A stretch of DNA of 64,000 bases, from positions 22,478,373 to 22,542,372 of the forward strand of contig OY720643.1 in assembly GCA_963169105.1 (NCBI GenBank), read 5' to 3'. The notes under the pieces were generated by a model, which had not been told where the DNA came from, searched no databases, and saw only the letters and a list, made by a program, of their open reading frames with translations. Position 1 is the first letter of the stretch, and each line of letters opens with the position of its first letter. Position numbers and translations under genes: made by a program. The stretch comes from Ceriagrion tenellum. Lineage: Eukaryota > Arthropoda > Insecta > Odonata > Coenagrionidae. This document shows positions 1 to 10,240 of this stretch, piece after piece.

Positions 1-33
1 TGTGGTACGAAGTCACTCGCACGGGTGCATAGA

Positions 34-197
34 CACCAGGGTTGAAATTCGCCATGAAAAAATCATTTTAAATTCGCTTTGAAGGAAGACGGCTTGGTCG
101 TGTAACTGGCTAACACACCCGACTGGCAATTGGGAGATCCGGGTCCGTATCCCGGTCCAGTCAAATGATTTTTTCATGAAAAATTTCAACCCTGGTG
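34..197 (+). mobile_element. tRNA-like SINE with inverted flanks (SINE-3)
   Basis: A tRNA-like core (about 85-160) with a B-box-like GGGTCCGTATCCC stretch sits between two 35-base arms that are inverted copies of each other (34-68 and 163-197, one or two mismatches). The arms read CACCAGGGTTGAAATT at the left and AATTTCAACCCTGGTG at the right. Related but decayed copies lie at 29655-29800 and perhaps 46140-46330. A tRNA-derived SINE is the simplest reading. The inverted flanks are unusual for a SINE and suggest a foldback or composite unit. It is not a functional tRNA gene because no acceptor stem or clear anticodon arm is visible. Confidence 0.55.
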
Positions 198-690
198 CAT
201 TTAACCGAAATTAGATTCTGATATAGAATACGTTCTAGCAAAGCAATGTAGCTGGGTATTTCACCATCTTAGGATAATCGTGAAATTTCACTATCGTGCA
301 CGCACTCAGGGGAAATGTTTGATTATTACGAAACGCAAATTACGACATTAATATATGTGATTTAATATTCTGGCAGCGTAATTATCTTGTCCCTGAGCCT
401 AACAAGCAAAACGTTTAGTTTTACAATTGAATTTCTCCTGTTTTCCGAGCAAGGATTGGCGAAAAATGAAGAATCACTAAAGGTTCAAAATTGTTGTTGC
501 ATTATTAAAGTATTTTCAAGGCTACATATGTCCACTAAAGATTTTTCAGCTTCAAAAAGAGTTAATGCATACTTCTGGGATAAAATTCAAGTAACTTCAG
601 AACCAGAATTTCATATCACACAAAATCCCTGAGCAGACTGGACCTGATTTCCAATGGCATGAATTGGTCGGATTTGGTTCATATCCCAAG
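198..690. other. no recognised feature
   Basis: AT-rich DNA. An 81-codon open frame at 387-632 has no recognisable domain and is likely chance. Confidence 0.5.
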
Positions 691-1345
691 TATGGTATTA
701 GGATTTGTTAAAAAGAGTACTAGGGAAGTGTGATGATAAAGCTAGAAAAATCTGCCTCTTCTCCATTGTTAGACCTCACTAGGAATACGCTGCCAGTATT
801 TAGGGACCTCATGAGGTAGGCTTAAATACAGAGATAGAACGCGTGCAGAGAAGATCAGCAAGATACGTGAAAGGCCGTTATGATGGTCTCGTTAGTTTTA
901 CTGACCTCTATCAACAACTGGAATGGAAATCGCTCCCAGAACGTCAATTGGAAATTCGACTTAAAATTTTAAATAAATCAACATATATTTATTTTCTGAC
1001 AAAGTATTCAATCTCTTGCGAACTCCAAAATAACACGGTATATCAGATCATGAGAATATACTTCAAAAAATAGACTGATGAACAGACAGGTAGAAAAAGT
1101 TGATTTTCTCGCGATTGATTTGCGACCAAAATGGCTGCCAATGAGACTTTGAAGTGGGTCAGTTGACAGGAAGTGAAGCTGATTGGTCGATTTGCTTCTC
1201 AATGCTTGTTTCTTAATCTGCGATATAGTACTAACGTGACGTTTCGCATGAACCCTGCACGACTCTACCATCTCTTTTTAACTTAGTTACCAAAACATTA
1301 ATTCAATAGTTTCTGTAGTATTGGAAGCATACCTATAGTGCATGT
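691..1345 (+). mobile_element. CR1/Jockey-like retrotransposon fragment (CR1-A)
   Basis: Remnant of the region after the reverse transcriptase of a CR1/Jockey-type non-LTR element. The conserved run LERVQRRSARYVKGRYD is readable around 832-890 (frames disrupted), followed by a decayed WxxLPERQLEIRLKIL segment to about 980. It aligns in order with the better copy at 46706-47437. The fragment is 5' truncated, contains stops and frameshifts, and its 3' UTR resembles that of the copy at 23764-24764. Not functional. Confidence 0.75.
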
Positions 1346-1756
1346 TCGCGAGTTATTTGTCCATGTAAGTGCATTTGGGTGATACCCCCTGAGAAACGCC
1401 CTTGAAGATACTCGCAGAAGAATATGTAGATATATTAGAGATGGGTCGGTCGCGAACGAACGAATCAATTCGAACGACTCTTTGAAGTGAGTTGACGAAC
1501 GGAGTCGTTCGCGGCAATGAACCGTCGTTCCTTACGAATCGTAATGAAAATAGGCGCAACACCCGGCAAAGATGGGAACTAACTGACAGGCGAGGCCACG
1601 AGTACCCCCACCCTTGGAAGTATGGGAATGGAAATGGGCGTACCACTCGGCAAAGCAGAGAATCAAGTGAACGACAGGAAGAAACGAGTCCCCTCACTCT
1701 TGAAATTTGAAGTCTGAGGGATGGGGACCTGTGTTCTCGTAGAGCCCGCGGAGAGG

Positions 1757-1774
1757 GAGGACTCATGAGTCCTC
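1757..1774. repeat. 18-bp perfect palindrome at minisatellite edge
   Basis: GAGGACTCATGAGTCCTC is a perfect palindrome. It uses the same GAGGACTC word that recurs in the adjoining minisatellite and marks its left edge inside the hAT element. Confidence 0.8.
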
Positions 1775-1782
1775 GAGGAGTC

Positions 1783-2175
1783 AGATTCGGATTAGGATTC
1801 AGATTCAGTTGAGGACTCGGATTCAGATTAGGATTCGGATTCAGTTAAGGACTCGGATTCAGATTAGGATTCGGATTCAGATTCAGTTGAGGACTCGGAT
1901 TCAGATTAGGATTCGGATTCAGTTAAGGACTCGGATTCAGATTAGGATTCGGATTCAGATTCAGTTGAGGACTCGGATTCAGATTAGGATTCGGATTCAG
2001 TTAAGGACTCGGATTCAGATTAGGATTCGGATTCAGATTCAGTTGAGGACTCGGATTCAGATTAGGATTCAGATTCAGCTGAGGACTCGGATTCAGATTA
2101 GGATTCGGATTCAGATTCAGTTGAGGACTCGGATTCAGATTAGGACTCAGATTCAGATGAGGACTCGGATTAAGT
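1783..2175 (+). repeat. hexamer minisatellite with 78-bp higher-order unit
   Basis: Built from six-base words GGATTC, AGATTC and GGACTC. These are ordered into alternating 36-bp and 42-bp blocks (starting TTGAGGACTC or TTAAGGACTC), giving a 78-bp higher-order repeat present about five times. All block lengths are multiples of six, so the array is open in frame and would read as an Arg/Ile/Gln repeat (1809-2177). That is a by-product of the hexamer, not evidence of a protein. It lies inside the hAT element. Confidence 0.9.
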
Positions 2176-2838
2176 GATTCCTTGAGGAGTCGCTGGCCTG
2201 AGAATCAAATTATACTCAAGGAATTAGTGATCGCGGTGGAATAATGAATTCTTGACTATTAAAATCTTGTCCGTTTGCGTTTGTTCGCAAACTTCTAAAA
2301 AAATTTCCTCGATCTTTGAATAAATAAATTCATAATTCCTTTATCTGCAAACCTACTGAGGCAAATATTTAATCAAAATTATAAATTTTACCAGAAATAT
2401 TTTTTTTAACATTTTTGAGTTTGTTCCATTAATGACGGAGCAGAAACTTTTTTCAAAAGAATAGCATTGAAAAAATGTTCCAAAAGATATTCGCTGCATT
2501 TTAGGCGTATGCTTCCTCAACTTTCAGGAACAGTAGCCTACGAATATTTCGATGAACGCGCTGTACTTCATCCACCCAAACTTGCATTAGCAGATTTAGC
2601 TCCTCCATTTTTTATATACTTCGATGCATTTCTTACACACTCAAAAAGATGGTGTATAATTAAAAGACTCGATTTCTCGGTTATTTTCGGCGGTGTATAC
2701 CATTGTTTATAGAGAGTGATATGACTCTAACTTTTTTGTAGGTTTTTCACCATTTTTAGAAGTCGTACATGTTTCAGCAACAAATATACTTTTTCTCGTC
2801 AGCAGTAGTTTTTAAGGCATGCTTACAGAAGCACTGCA

Positions 2839-3020
2839 TAGTGAAACCTGCCTCAGAGGCCACCTCACTAGGGCGGTCTCATCTGTGTGCGATAAAAATT
2901 TTCGGAAAATGAATTTATGATATTATCAATTAAAATTTTACCTCCAATCAGCGGACACTTTCTCTCTTGCGGGAGTTATTTCAAAGGCCTGCTGTTGGCC
3001 GCTAAATACAGGTTTCACTA
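2839..3020. mobile_element. pogo/Tc1-like MITE copy 1
   Basis: A 182-bp element with inverted ends TAGTGAAACCTG (2839-2850) and CAGGTTTCACTA (3009-3020). Inside are GGCCACC and GGCCGC words shared with the copies at 57793-57963 and 58774-58957. TA-rich boundaries fit a TA target, as in pogo/Tc1-mariner MITEs. It has no coding capacity. It is nested in the hAT element at 1436-3166, so it may have been acquired by it. Confidence 0.75.
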
Positions 3021-3174
3021 TATGTTTAAATTAAAGTTAAAATTTATTTCAATGAACCATTATAATGAAAAAAATTGAACGAGAACGGGATCCAAGAATT
3101 GATTCTTTAGATTGAACGACCGATTCAAGACTCGGTCATTGTATTGAACGATGTTGCCCATCTCTAAGATATAT

Positions 3175-4139
3175 GGCTCATCGCGTTTATAATTCCATCA
3201 GGTACATTAAATACAGTATTCCACTCAGCTGTCGAAAACATCTACTGAAAACCCAGGGGAAATAGTCTTTACTTGTATATTACTGTAATACAAAATAAGT
3301 AATGATTTCGGGGATAACACCATCCGCCTATAGTAAACGTTGAAGGTAGTCGTTAAGTCAGGTAGTTGAGCCTATCACTTACCAGCCATTCGTAGAGACA
3401 GATCCTAATTAACCAGTTAATTTGCTGAGACTAAACTTGCAAGACGCAGAGATAAAGAAGGAACCTACCTAAATTTTGGCATTGTTTTCACTGAAGAGTA
3501 CATAACTCCACCAAGTGGCAGTTTAAAAAACTAAAACAAATCCGACAAAAAGTAGCCTTTCCTCGCAATTTTTCTCGAAAGCTGGACTCCAAAGTTAATG
3601 ATATATGATGTAAGGATGAGATAAACTCGGGATAAAAAAATCATTTGTCCTTACGACATGAATTTTCACAAACATTTCGCGAAAAACTGTCAATCAAAAG
3701 GAAAAACTCCCGTGACGTTGAATAAAAATAAAATGTGGACATTTCACCGCCTAACATTTTTTATTATAAACTGAATACTGCGACAACTGAATTCAAATAC
3801 GCTCACTTTATTGAAACGGCGCTCTACTCGAGTCCCATGTCTTGAAAAAAGTGGTCAGCAACAATATGCTCGTGGACCAATCTGCAAATATTGAAACCAA
3901 ATTTTTGTTTTCAAAATATAATGCATATTCAGGAAAAGAAGAATTTTCTACTCAAACCAAACATAAAAGGGGAATTTAGTAGTTGTTTTGACTTAAAAAA
4001 CCGCAGTGAGACCTCATAAAAGGTATGGGTTGTGACCAAAATTGCATCGTTTTCCGTAAAATGAATTGCATCGTTAACTCTTTGAATGAATATTGGTGGT
4101 ATATGTGAATGTGAGATGGATAACGAAATTGGCTCTTAA
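3175..4139. other. no recognised feature
   Basis: AT-rich DNA beyond the hAT target duplication. I see no gene, TIR or repeat relationship. Confidence 0.5.
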
Positions 4140-4450
4140 TGATTTTTAGGAAGCAACAAGGACCATGTTGCACACAATGCGGAAATGAATAGCAAGGTGG
4201 ATTGGGCACACCCTGAGTCACAATGGTTTCGTTAAGAAATCAATAGAAGGATATAATGGAATTAAAATAGAGGGAGTGCCATGAGAATGGCCATGGTAAA
4301 TGTGCTCGGACCAATGAGGAAAGTGTATATATATATATGTATGTGTATGTATAAGAAGAGCCTCCAAAGTCTAAGGGAACAAGCATAAGATAGGAAATAA
4401 TCACTTACTGCAGTCAATCAATTGTACGATTGAACAACCAATAAAGAATG
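4140..4450 (+). mobile_element. RTE-like 3' fragment, decayed (RTE-B)
   Basis: Matches, with many changes, the 3' end of RTE-B: the GTGGATTGGGCACA...CACAATGG segment, then AAAATAGAGGGAG. It ends in the family hallmark CTGCAGTCAATCAAT...GATTGAAC at 4412-4440. A (TA)n/TATG microsatellite interrupts it at 4327-4352. It is a non-coding relic. Confidence 0.6.
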
Positions 4451-4790
4451 ATATGGCAGGTAATTTTTACATATTAATCAAGTTCACTAATGCCCACAGA
4501 ACTCGGAGACGTATAAAAATTGTTTAGCTCGTAGAAGTTTTGCAGAAATAGATGTTTTAAGGAAAAAATCGGGAGTGATGAATGAGGGGAACAATACCCG
4601 ACGTTTGTGATACATCGAGGCTTACACTAGCCACTTTCGCAGAAGTCAATATCAATTTGCGACTCCACATCATCCAGACTTTGAGATCTCTCACTATTCC
4701 AAATATCATTCAGACATATACTAATCACGCTGTTCCCGTCCGGGATAGGCACAGTCACAAAGTTTCACTCATAAATACACATTTGTACTC
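4451..4790. other. no recognised feature
   Basis: Between two RTE relics; nothing recognised. Confidence 0.4.
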
Positions 4791-5153
4791 CTAACTCTGC
4801 TTCAATAATTTCCTCCACACTGACCTATTCTTGCAAACCTCTTTTGCCCCATTTACCCCCACACACTGCCTCATACACGCTCTCCTGTTTTTAAGACTCC
4901 TAATATTCCTCCTCCTAAGAATTTCCTCGACCACATTCAGCCACAACTTTCTCGACCTACCTCTACCTCTCGCACCATTCATTTCACTGTTATATATCTG
5001 TTTCGTTATTCGACTCTCATCCATTCTCTCCACATGGCCAAACCAATGAAGCCCACTCCTTTCATATATGTCCATTACTGGAGCATCTAACCCACATTTA
5101 TTTATTACCCACCCAATATCATACTTTGTGAAATACAATAAATTCCTGTACAC
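4791..5153 (-). pseudogene. RTE-like ORF C-terminal tail (RTE-C)
   Basis: A 120-codon minus-strand frame carries the distal C-terminal domain typical of RTE-type non-LTR ORFs. Near residues 38-43 is WFGHVERMDESRITKQIY, then a basic RGRGRSRKLWLN segment. No RT catalytic motif is present, so this is a 5'-truncated piece. Homologous pieces lie at 16421-17105 (plus) and 40135-40200 with 40905-41030 (minus). The first residues come from a sequence block shared with 6375-6400 rather than from the retrotransposon. Confidence 0.75.
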
Positions 5154-5189
5154 ACGGGGAAGTTTACTGTGCCTGAATCGGCCTGTAAT

Positions 5190-5450
5190 CCTCGTCCGAG
5201 CATCATCGGTCGTTCAATCCTAAGATTGTTTGACTGCATCCCTCCACCCTTCCCTATCTGATACTAGTTCCCTTACCTCCTGGTATCTCTTCCTACGTAC
5301 TTTCCTCTTTAGTTTGTCCACGAACTTATTCCTGGGTCTTCCTCCGAGGACTCTTCCCTCTATTTTACCTTAAATCATGTTCTTCACAAACCCACTGTGT
5401 CTCTGGATATGTCCAATCCATCTGGTCGCCTGGGAATGTCGAATGGAATT
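5190..5450 (-). mobile_element. RTE-like 3' fragment (RTE-B)
   Basis: Reads on the minus strand as the RTE-B 3' end: the GHIQRHSGF-like segment, then EGRVLGGRPRN (no ATG needed), and the terminal CTGCAGTCAA/ATTGAACGACC signature at 5210-5235. It forms an inverted pair with 6040-6300. Not functional. Confidence 0.75.
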
Positions 5451-5936
5451 CCGGCAATCATGGCAAGCAACATTATTACTTCACACACACAAGTACACAC
5501 TAAGGCACAGGTAGTAACCAAGTCGTGAAGACAATTGAGGTGGTTAGATTGTATAAAGATTTTTCGTGACAAGTTGGATACGCGTACTTATTTATAATAT
5601 GTGATGACAAAGGAGAAATAATTGCAAGGTTTCTTGGAATAAAATGCTATTTTAACATGTTACCTAATGTTACTAACCATGAATTTCAAAATAATTCGAT
5701 AAATAGAGCAAATTCTTGCTGCATGGTAGCGCTACATATTAAGATAGTTGTTGCACAACTTTCTTGGTGTAATTTATTTTTCCAGACGGGGGAGAATAAA
5801 TTCGAGTACACACGTTCGGACTCTTTACACGTCTCTCCCTCTTTTTTTTTTACAATCAATCTCCGCCAAAACCAAAAACTTAAACAAATCCTTATCATCT
5901 TTTTTCGCAGATTCTCGCAGTTCATTTTAATTTGAA

Positions 5937-6480
5937 TAAAAGTGTCTTTTGTGGATTTACTGCGTTAAAATTACTATTTTAGCAAACGTTTCGCCTGGCC
6001 ATTTAGGCGAATAACCTAATAAAAAAAAATAGGAGGAGTAATGTTGCCTGCCATGATTGCCGAAATTCCATTCGACTTTCGCAGGCGACCAAATGGATTG
6101 GAACCACCCAGAGGCACAATGGGTTGGTGAGGAACATAATTGAAGGTAAAATAGAGGGAAATGTCTCCAGAGGAAGACCCAGGAATAAGTTCATGGGCGA
6201 AATAAAGAGGAGAGTACATAGGAAGAGATACCAGGAGGTAAGGTAACTAGCATTAGATGAGGTAGGGTGGAGGAATGCAGTCAACCAATATTAGGATTGA
6301 ACGACCTATGATGCTCGCATGAGGACTGCAGGCCGATTCAGGCACTGTCAATTTCCCGTGTGTACAGGAATTTATTGTATTTCACAAAGTATGATATTTG
6401 GAATAATCAGGTGAATAGCCATGCGAAACTGTTGCTGAAATAATAATTATAACGCAAATAAATCCAAAAGACACTTTATC
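5937..6480. mobile_element. possible PLE-like foldback with embedded RTE end
   Basis: Inverted arms carry GGCGAAACGTTTGC (minus, about 5983-5996) and GCGAAACTGTTGC (plus, about 6423-6435), continuing into a shared AAAAGACACTTT end. The GAAAC word next to a small stem resembles the decayed hammerhead-like arms of other PLE inserts in this window. The CTGATGA half is not convincing. Between the arms lies an RTE-B 3' end. Confidence 0.35.
6040..6300 (+). mobile_element. RTE-like 3' fragment (RTE-B)
   Basis: Plus-strand RTE-B 3' end with AGAGGAAGACCCAGGAATAA, then GGTAGGGTGGAGGAATGCAG and TTAGGATTGAACGACC. The frame is broken. It is the inverted partner of 5190-5450. Confidence 0.75.
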
Positions 6481-6978
6481 CAAATTCCTCACAACGTCGA
6501 AGCAAATAAATAAGAACCAGAAACTCATGAAAATAAAAAACAGAAACATTTTCGGTTAATGCAACCAACTAACAAATTATATGATAAAACACACAAAACG
6601 AACACATAAACAATAATTAACGGGAGAGCTGCCTTACAACACTAAGGCACAGGCAATAACCAAGGCGTGGAGACAATTGAGGTGGCAAGATTATATACAG
6701 ATTTGCGTGACACGTTGGATTCGAATACTTTTATGTAGTATGTGGAGACAAAAGAGAAAACAATCGTTTATCACCGAATTGGTTTCTTGCAAATAAATTG
6801 CTAAGTCTACACGTTGCCTAATGACACGAACGCAAATTTCTAAATAATTCGATGACATTAGTAAAGTATCCCCATCAACGCGAAATTATATGTTTCATAT
6901 TATGACAGTGGTTACTATAAAGTTATTTTCCTGGAGATTGTAGGTCATTAATTCATTTTTAAACTGTTACTATTTTTC

Positions 6979-7012
6979 CAAAGTTTCGCATATTTATTTA
7001 TACTTCATCAGG
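6979..7012 (-). ncRNA. hammerhead-like ribozyme motif
   Basis: On the minus strand: CTGATGA (complement of 7005-7011), one A, then stem II GTATA/TATGC around loop AATAAA, then GAAAC and TTT where GTC would be expected. The core is intact but the cleavage triplet is altered, so it is probably inactive. Confidence 0.6.
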
Positions 7013-7307
7013 GCTACAATGAAAATTAATTTTTGTATTGTACATCAGATGAATACAGTTTACAATTTGGGTATTTAGATTAAAAAAATAATATGTTTTC
7101 ATCTGATTTTTGTTATTACCTCAGAGAGAGAGTTCCTTTTGAATTACTTTTTGTTGATACCTTCGTTGCTATTTATTATTTATTGGTAAATTGTCATAAA
7201 TTTAGGACAAAAATCGCATGTAAACGTAATTTTTTAAAAGTGTAAATACCTAAATTGTAAACTGTATTCATTTGATGTACAATACAAATATAAATTTTCA
7301 TTGTAGC

Positions 7308-7342
7308 CCTGATGAAGCATAAATAAATATGCCAAACGTTGG
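7308..7342 (+). ncRNA. hammerhead-like ribozyme motif
   Basis: CTGATGA at 7309-7315, one A, then a perfect 5-bp stem II GCATA/TATGC with loop AATAAA. It ends CAAACGTT (7333-7340): GAAA has become CAAA, and the triplet is GTT. It is the inverted partner of 6979-7012. The G12 change should impair cleavage. Confidence 0.6.
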
Positions 7343-7512
7343 CAAAAGAGTAACAGTTTAAAAATGAATTAATGACCTACAATCTCCAGGAAAATTACTT
7401 TATATAAATAGAAAAAGAGGTCACGAAGAAGAATCATCTAGATAGTGGTTACCAACAAAAATATCGAAGTGTCATGCCGAGTAAAAAACACGCATTCTCG
7501 AATGGTTTTCGC

Positions 7513-8069
7513 GTAAGTTAGTTTGAGCGAGGTAGTTCCCTAGTCGTATCGGAGGCTGTATTCCAATTTGAAGTTTTAGTTACAGTAACTAAGAAACGAG
7601 AAGTAAACATTGCAATATTGTTTGTGAAATAATAGACGTTTATGTGAGAGTAATTCTAAGTAATTAAATAAAAATATTCCTCTAAGTCTTTAACTTGACT
7701 CATTTTGTTCGCGCGGTACGTTTAAAACTCATTCCTAACGGGAGGTTAGTTTAGGAATCTGAAAAAAAATACTGCGGTGACAAATTGATTTATTTTCAAA
7801 AAAGCTTAGAAAACATACAAACATCACACTGTTAATTTTTTAAAGAGGTTTAGACGTTAGAAATTCTTATTTTTCAAATAAGATCTCACTGGAGTGCATA
7901 CACGTCCCATTTCCTTTGTGAAAGAGCTGTTAATTGGCGTCAAAAATCTCGGAAAATAGACCGTTAGTAATATTTTGGTATCTTTGGAAGGGTGAGATGT
8001 TTTTCTTACTGATGAGTGAAAAATTCATTAATTTCTAGATGAAACGATGTTTCGCTTTAACAACCTTAA
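7513..8069. mobile_element. TTAA-target MITE copy 1
   Basis: About 557 bp, aligning end to end with 12362-12918 (inverted) and 31719-32281. Its left end reads AGTTTGAGCGA and its right end CGCTTTAACAACCTTAAA. The shared core has TTTAACTTGACTCATTTT and the CGCGCGGTACGTTT word. The TTAA termini and lack of coding sequence suggest a piggyBac-type MITE. This copy is the most diverged of the three full-length ones. Confidence 0.75.
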
Positions 8070-9157
8070 ACTTCAAATTCCTCGTCGTAAACTCAACTCA
8101 TAACAATACTTTAAACATGGCGAAAATTTCTATAATATAGCTTATAATTTATATATATATAAGATAATTGATATTGCTCTATGTTTGGTCATTACTGCCG
8201 TATAATTAGACGTAGGTACTTAAGTGAAGGGTGGCTCCAGACTTTTCTTTTGACTTTTTTCAATAGTAATTAATATGGGCACTCAATAACTGACGGTTAT
8301 CGCTTCAGACACTTTAAGCGCAGGTGATCGTTTTACGTAAGAGATGGACGACGCGACGCTCACACAGCACAGGCAATAAATAATTAGCGTTTATTGTAAA
8401 ACTGGGAATCACTTATTTGACTGCAGCAAATCGATCAAAATTTTTGCTGTTGTCACGCTCAGAAATGAGGAACATTCTCGCTGATCCATATGATAACGTT
8501 CACGCTGAAATGCGCGTAATTATTGTGAGTAATAAAAAACAGTGTTTAAAAAATTATTTTTATACTAACCGATGGGTTTCATCAATAATCATTTTACTTC
8601 CATCGTTAAATACTCCTCATAAAGTTTCATTCACAAATCCAATAAGCAAACGAGGGCGGAAATGTACACATTTTGGTGCCCAAACTCCATAAAAATTGAA
8701 CGGGATTTAGCGCTCATCAGAGCGAGCCAATCGCAAGTTGTTCTAAAGCATACCAAGCAGATGGTATGAGATTTGGCCGTCCATCCAGAGAAATTTACCA
8801 CTTGCTATTTCTGCTCTAGCTATGGTGGTGCCAAATATGTCACCGAGTGGCAATTGTAGTGGATGGAGCGATTTTCGCTCACGAACACATTTACGTGAAA
8901 ATTTTATAGCGCGTTTTCATCAGTGATTTTTATAGATAGGTGTGAATAAAATTGCCTAAAGCTGATTTTATTTTATGAAATTTCAACGCTATTGTAGTAC
9001 GTTGCTTATGACACAAGTCGTATTAGGTAATATTTCTATTACATATATACGCATTTTTCTCCTAAACGGAAATTTTCTATTTATTAATATTTATAGAGTT
9101 GCTAACAATTATCTGGCGGTCACACCGAATCCAGTATTTGTAAACAGAATAACTAAA
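8070..9157. other. no recognised feature
   Basis: AT-rich. A 91-codon frame at 8417-8692 and a 73-codon frame at 8975-9196 show no domain. Confidence 0.45.
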
Positions 9158-9370
9158 TGGCCCTGGTGGCGGCGGGCTAAAGTCCTTACCAGCTAATATC
9201 AGGGTCGTGGGTTCGAGTCCCGCCTGGGTGGGTTTTTCACCATCCAGGGCATGGATGCATGTTAAATTCTGTTGGTCCGGACCCTGGAAAACGTGATGAC
9301 AGGCTTAGCAGCATATCGGATGTCCAGAGGCATTCATGCCAACAGAATGGTACGGAAAACAAAAAAAAGA
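9158..9370 (+). mobile_element. tRNA-derived SINE (SINE-2)
   Basis: The head begins TGGCCCTGGTGGCGGCGGG. It has a B box GGTTCGAGTCC at about 9211-9221, followed by GGGTTTTTCACCATCCAGGG and a body ending in a poly-A tail (9358-9369). The same head and B box occur inverted at 58200-58322. Transcription would be by RNA polymerase III from the internal promoter. It is not a functional tRNA gene because the 5' and 3' halves do not form an acceptor stem. Confidence 0.75.
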
Positions 9371-10096
9371 AGTAAGATCACGTTACCATTTTCGACAGTT
9401 GAATTCTGAAGTATCAGATGACACTTGCATTTCCATTTTTCTCATTCCTATCTGAGCACTGATACAGTCCTCGTTTTAGGGAAGAATTCTACCACAATCA
9501 CGGTATTAACGACTGGAGAATTTTGCGTGTATACTTACACAAACCCACTATCTACCTCGCAGTTCGGCACGCCGCATTCTACAAACAAAGATGACCCGTA
9601 CACAGCTGGTTCCTGCAGCAGAGCCATTTCGTCACGAACACGTCAACAAATTAGCGAACGTTTTCATTTCTTGAAGGAATTAAAATTTTTGGCGAACTTT
9701 AACTTAAAATATATCTCAGTCTGTTCTGCTTATGTTGTCGATACTTGGTGAATTTGATTTTCTGGATGCCTTTCATAATATAAAATAGTTAAAATTGTAA
9801 TCGACGCTTGAGGAAACGACCCCATTCTGTCTAAATAGCAAACACTGTGCCAAAAGCTCTACATAGATGCATTAATTGAGAAAAATATTCAACATATGAT
9901 TAATGTATCAGTACCGCTACTGACTTTAAGGCGAGATCCAACGCATAAACAGATACACCAGTGGTGAAATGTGGTCAGAGACTATTTTCTTTGGACTAAT
10001 AGGGAAAAATATTATCTAAACTGCACACCCAATGACCCACGAGTACCAATCCGGCCACCACAAGGAAGAAACGATGAATGAACATCATGGATTCAA
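9371..10096. other. no recognised feature
   Basis: AT-rich. A 108-codon frame (9425-9751) is unrecognised, with no homology suspected. Confidence 0.45.
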
Positions 10097-10143
10097 ATAA
10101 GTAATAATGATTAATAAAGTGTTCCACAATGGTTTTTATTATT

Positions 10144-10181
10144 CCGACCTAGGTTTCGCCTCAAGTTAAGTCACCATCAGA
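10144..10181 (-). ncRNA. hammerhead-like ribozyme motif
   Basis: CTGATGG (complement of 10174-10180), one T, a GACTTAACTTGAGGC stem-loop, then GAAA, palindromic CCTAGG and TC. The last base of CTGATGA is G instead of A. Stem III ACCTAGGT is self-complementary, which suits a dimeric hammerhead. Confidence 0.6.
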
Positions 10182-10199
10182 TCCTTGATAAGATAAGGT

Positions 10200-10240
10200 G
10201 CTTGATAATGAAGTATTTAACTTGAGTCGAAAGCTAGTGA
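10200..10240 (+). ncRNA. decayed hammerhead-like motif (TTGATAA type)
   Basis: TTGATAA at 10202-10208, a lengthened loop region, AACTTGAGTC, then GAAAGCTAGTG. It is the inverted partner of 10144-10181. Stem III and the cleavage triplet have drifted. Confidence 0.45.

Larger units (their letters stand above)
1436..3166. mobile_element. non-autonomous hAT transposon
   Basis: Bounded by terminal inverted repeats TAGAGATGGG at the left (1436) and CCCATCTCTA at the right (ending 3166). It is flanked by a perfect 8-bp target-site duplication AGATATAT at 1428-1435 and 3167-3174. An 8-bp duplication with short TIRs of this form is diagnostic of the hAT superfamily. No transposase frame is visible inside, so it must have been mobilised in trans. 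It carries a hexamer-based minisatellite (1783-2175) and a pogo/Tc1-like MITE (2839-3020). Subterminal CGAACGA/GTTCAAT motifs near both ends may be transposase-binding sites (inference). Confidence 0.85.
5115..6855. repeat. rearranged block of inverted and direct duplications
   Basis: Block A (5115-5480) is present again, inverted, at 6040-6400. The shared region includes an RTE-B 3' end plus a non-RTE stretch with GTACACACGGG and CCTGAATCGGCCTG. Block B (5500-5705, starting CACTAAGGCACAGG) is repeated in direct orientation at 6645-6855. A third pair, 5937-5995 and 6419-6480, is inverted and closely brackets the second A copy. Divergence is moderate, so the duplications are old. Confidence 0.75.
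6916..7440 (+). mobile_element. PLE-derived foldback with paired hammerhead-like motifs
   Basis: Two 162-bp inverted arms (6918-7079 and 7242-7403) surround a 162-bp AT-rich spacer. Each arm contains a hammerhead-like core facing outward (6979-7012 minus, 7308-7342 plus). The element is flanked by a 12-bp near-perfect duplication, GACAGTGGTTAC at 6904-6915 and GATAGTGGTTAC at 7441-7452. The right arm continues into a 37-bp tail. No coding sequence is visible. The arm, spacer, ribozyme arm and tail layout matches other PLE inserts here, so a PLE 3' end with an inverted 5' piece is the favoured reading. Confidence 0.7.

Noticed and set aside
1783..2175. CRISPR array
   Set aside because: Contiguous hexamer-based tandem repeat without unique spacers; eukaryotic context.
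1809..2177. 122-codon Arg/Ile/Gln repeat protein
   Set aside because: The frame exists only because the minisatellite unit is a multiple of six without stops.
4327..4352. Promoter TATA box
   Set aside because: Part of a TA/TATG microsatellite inside an RTE relic.
9158..9240. Functional tRNA gene
   Set aside because: Good B box but no acceptor stem or anticodon arm, and the sequence continues into a SINE body with a poly-A tail.
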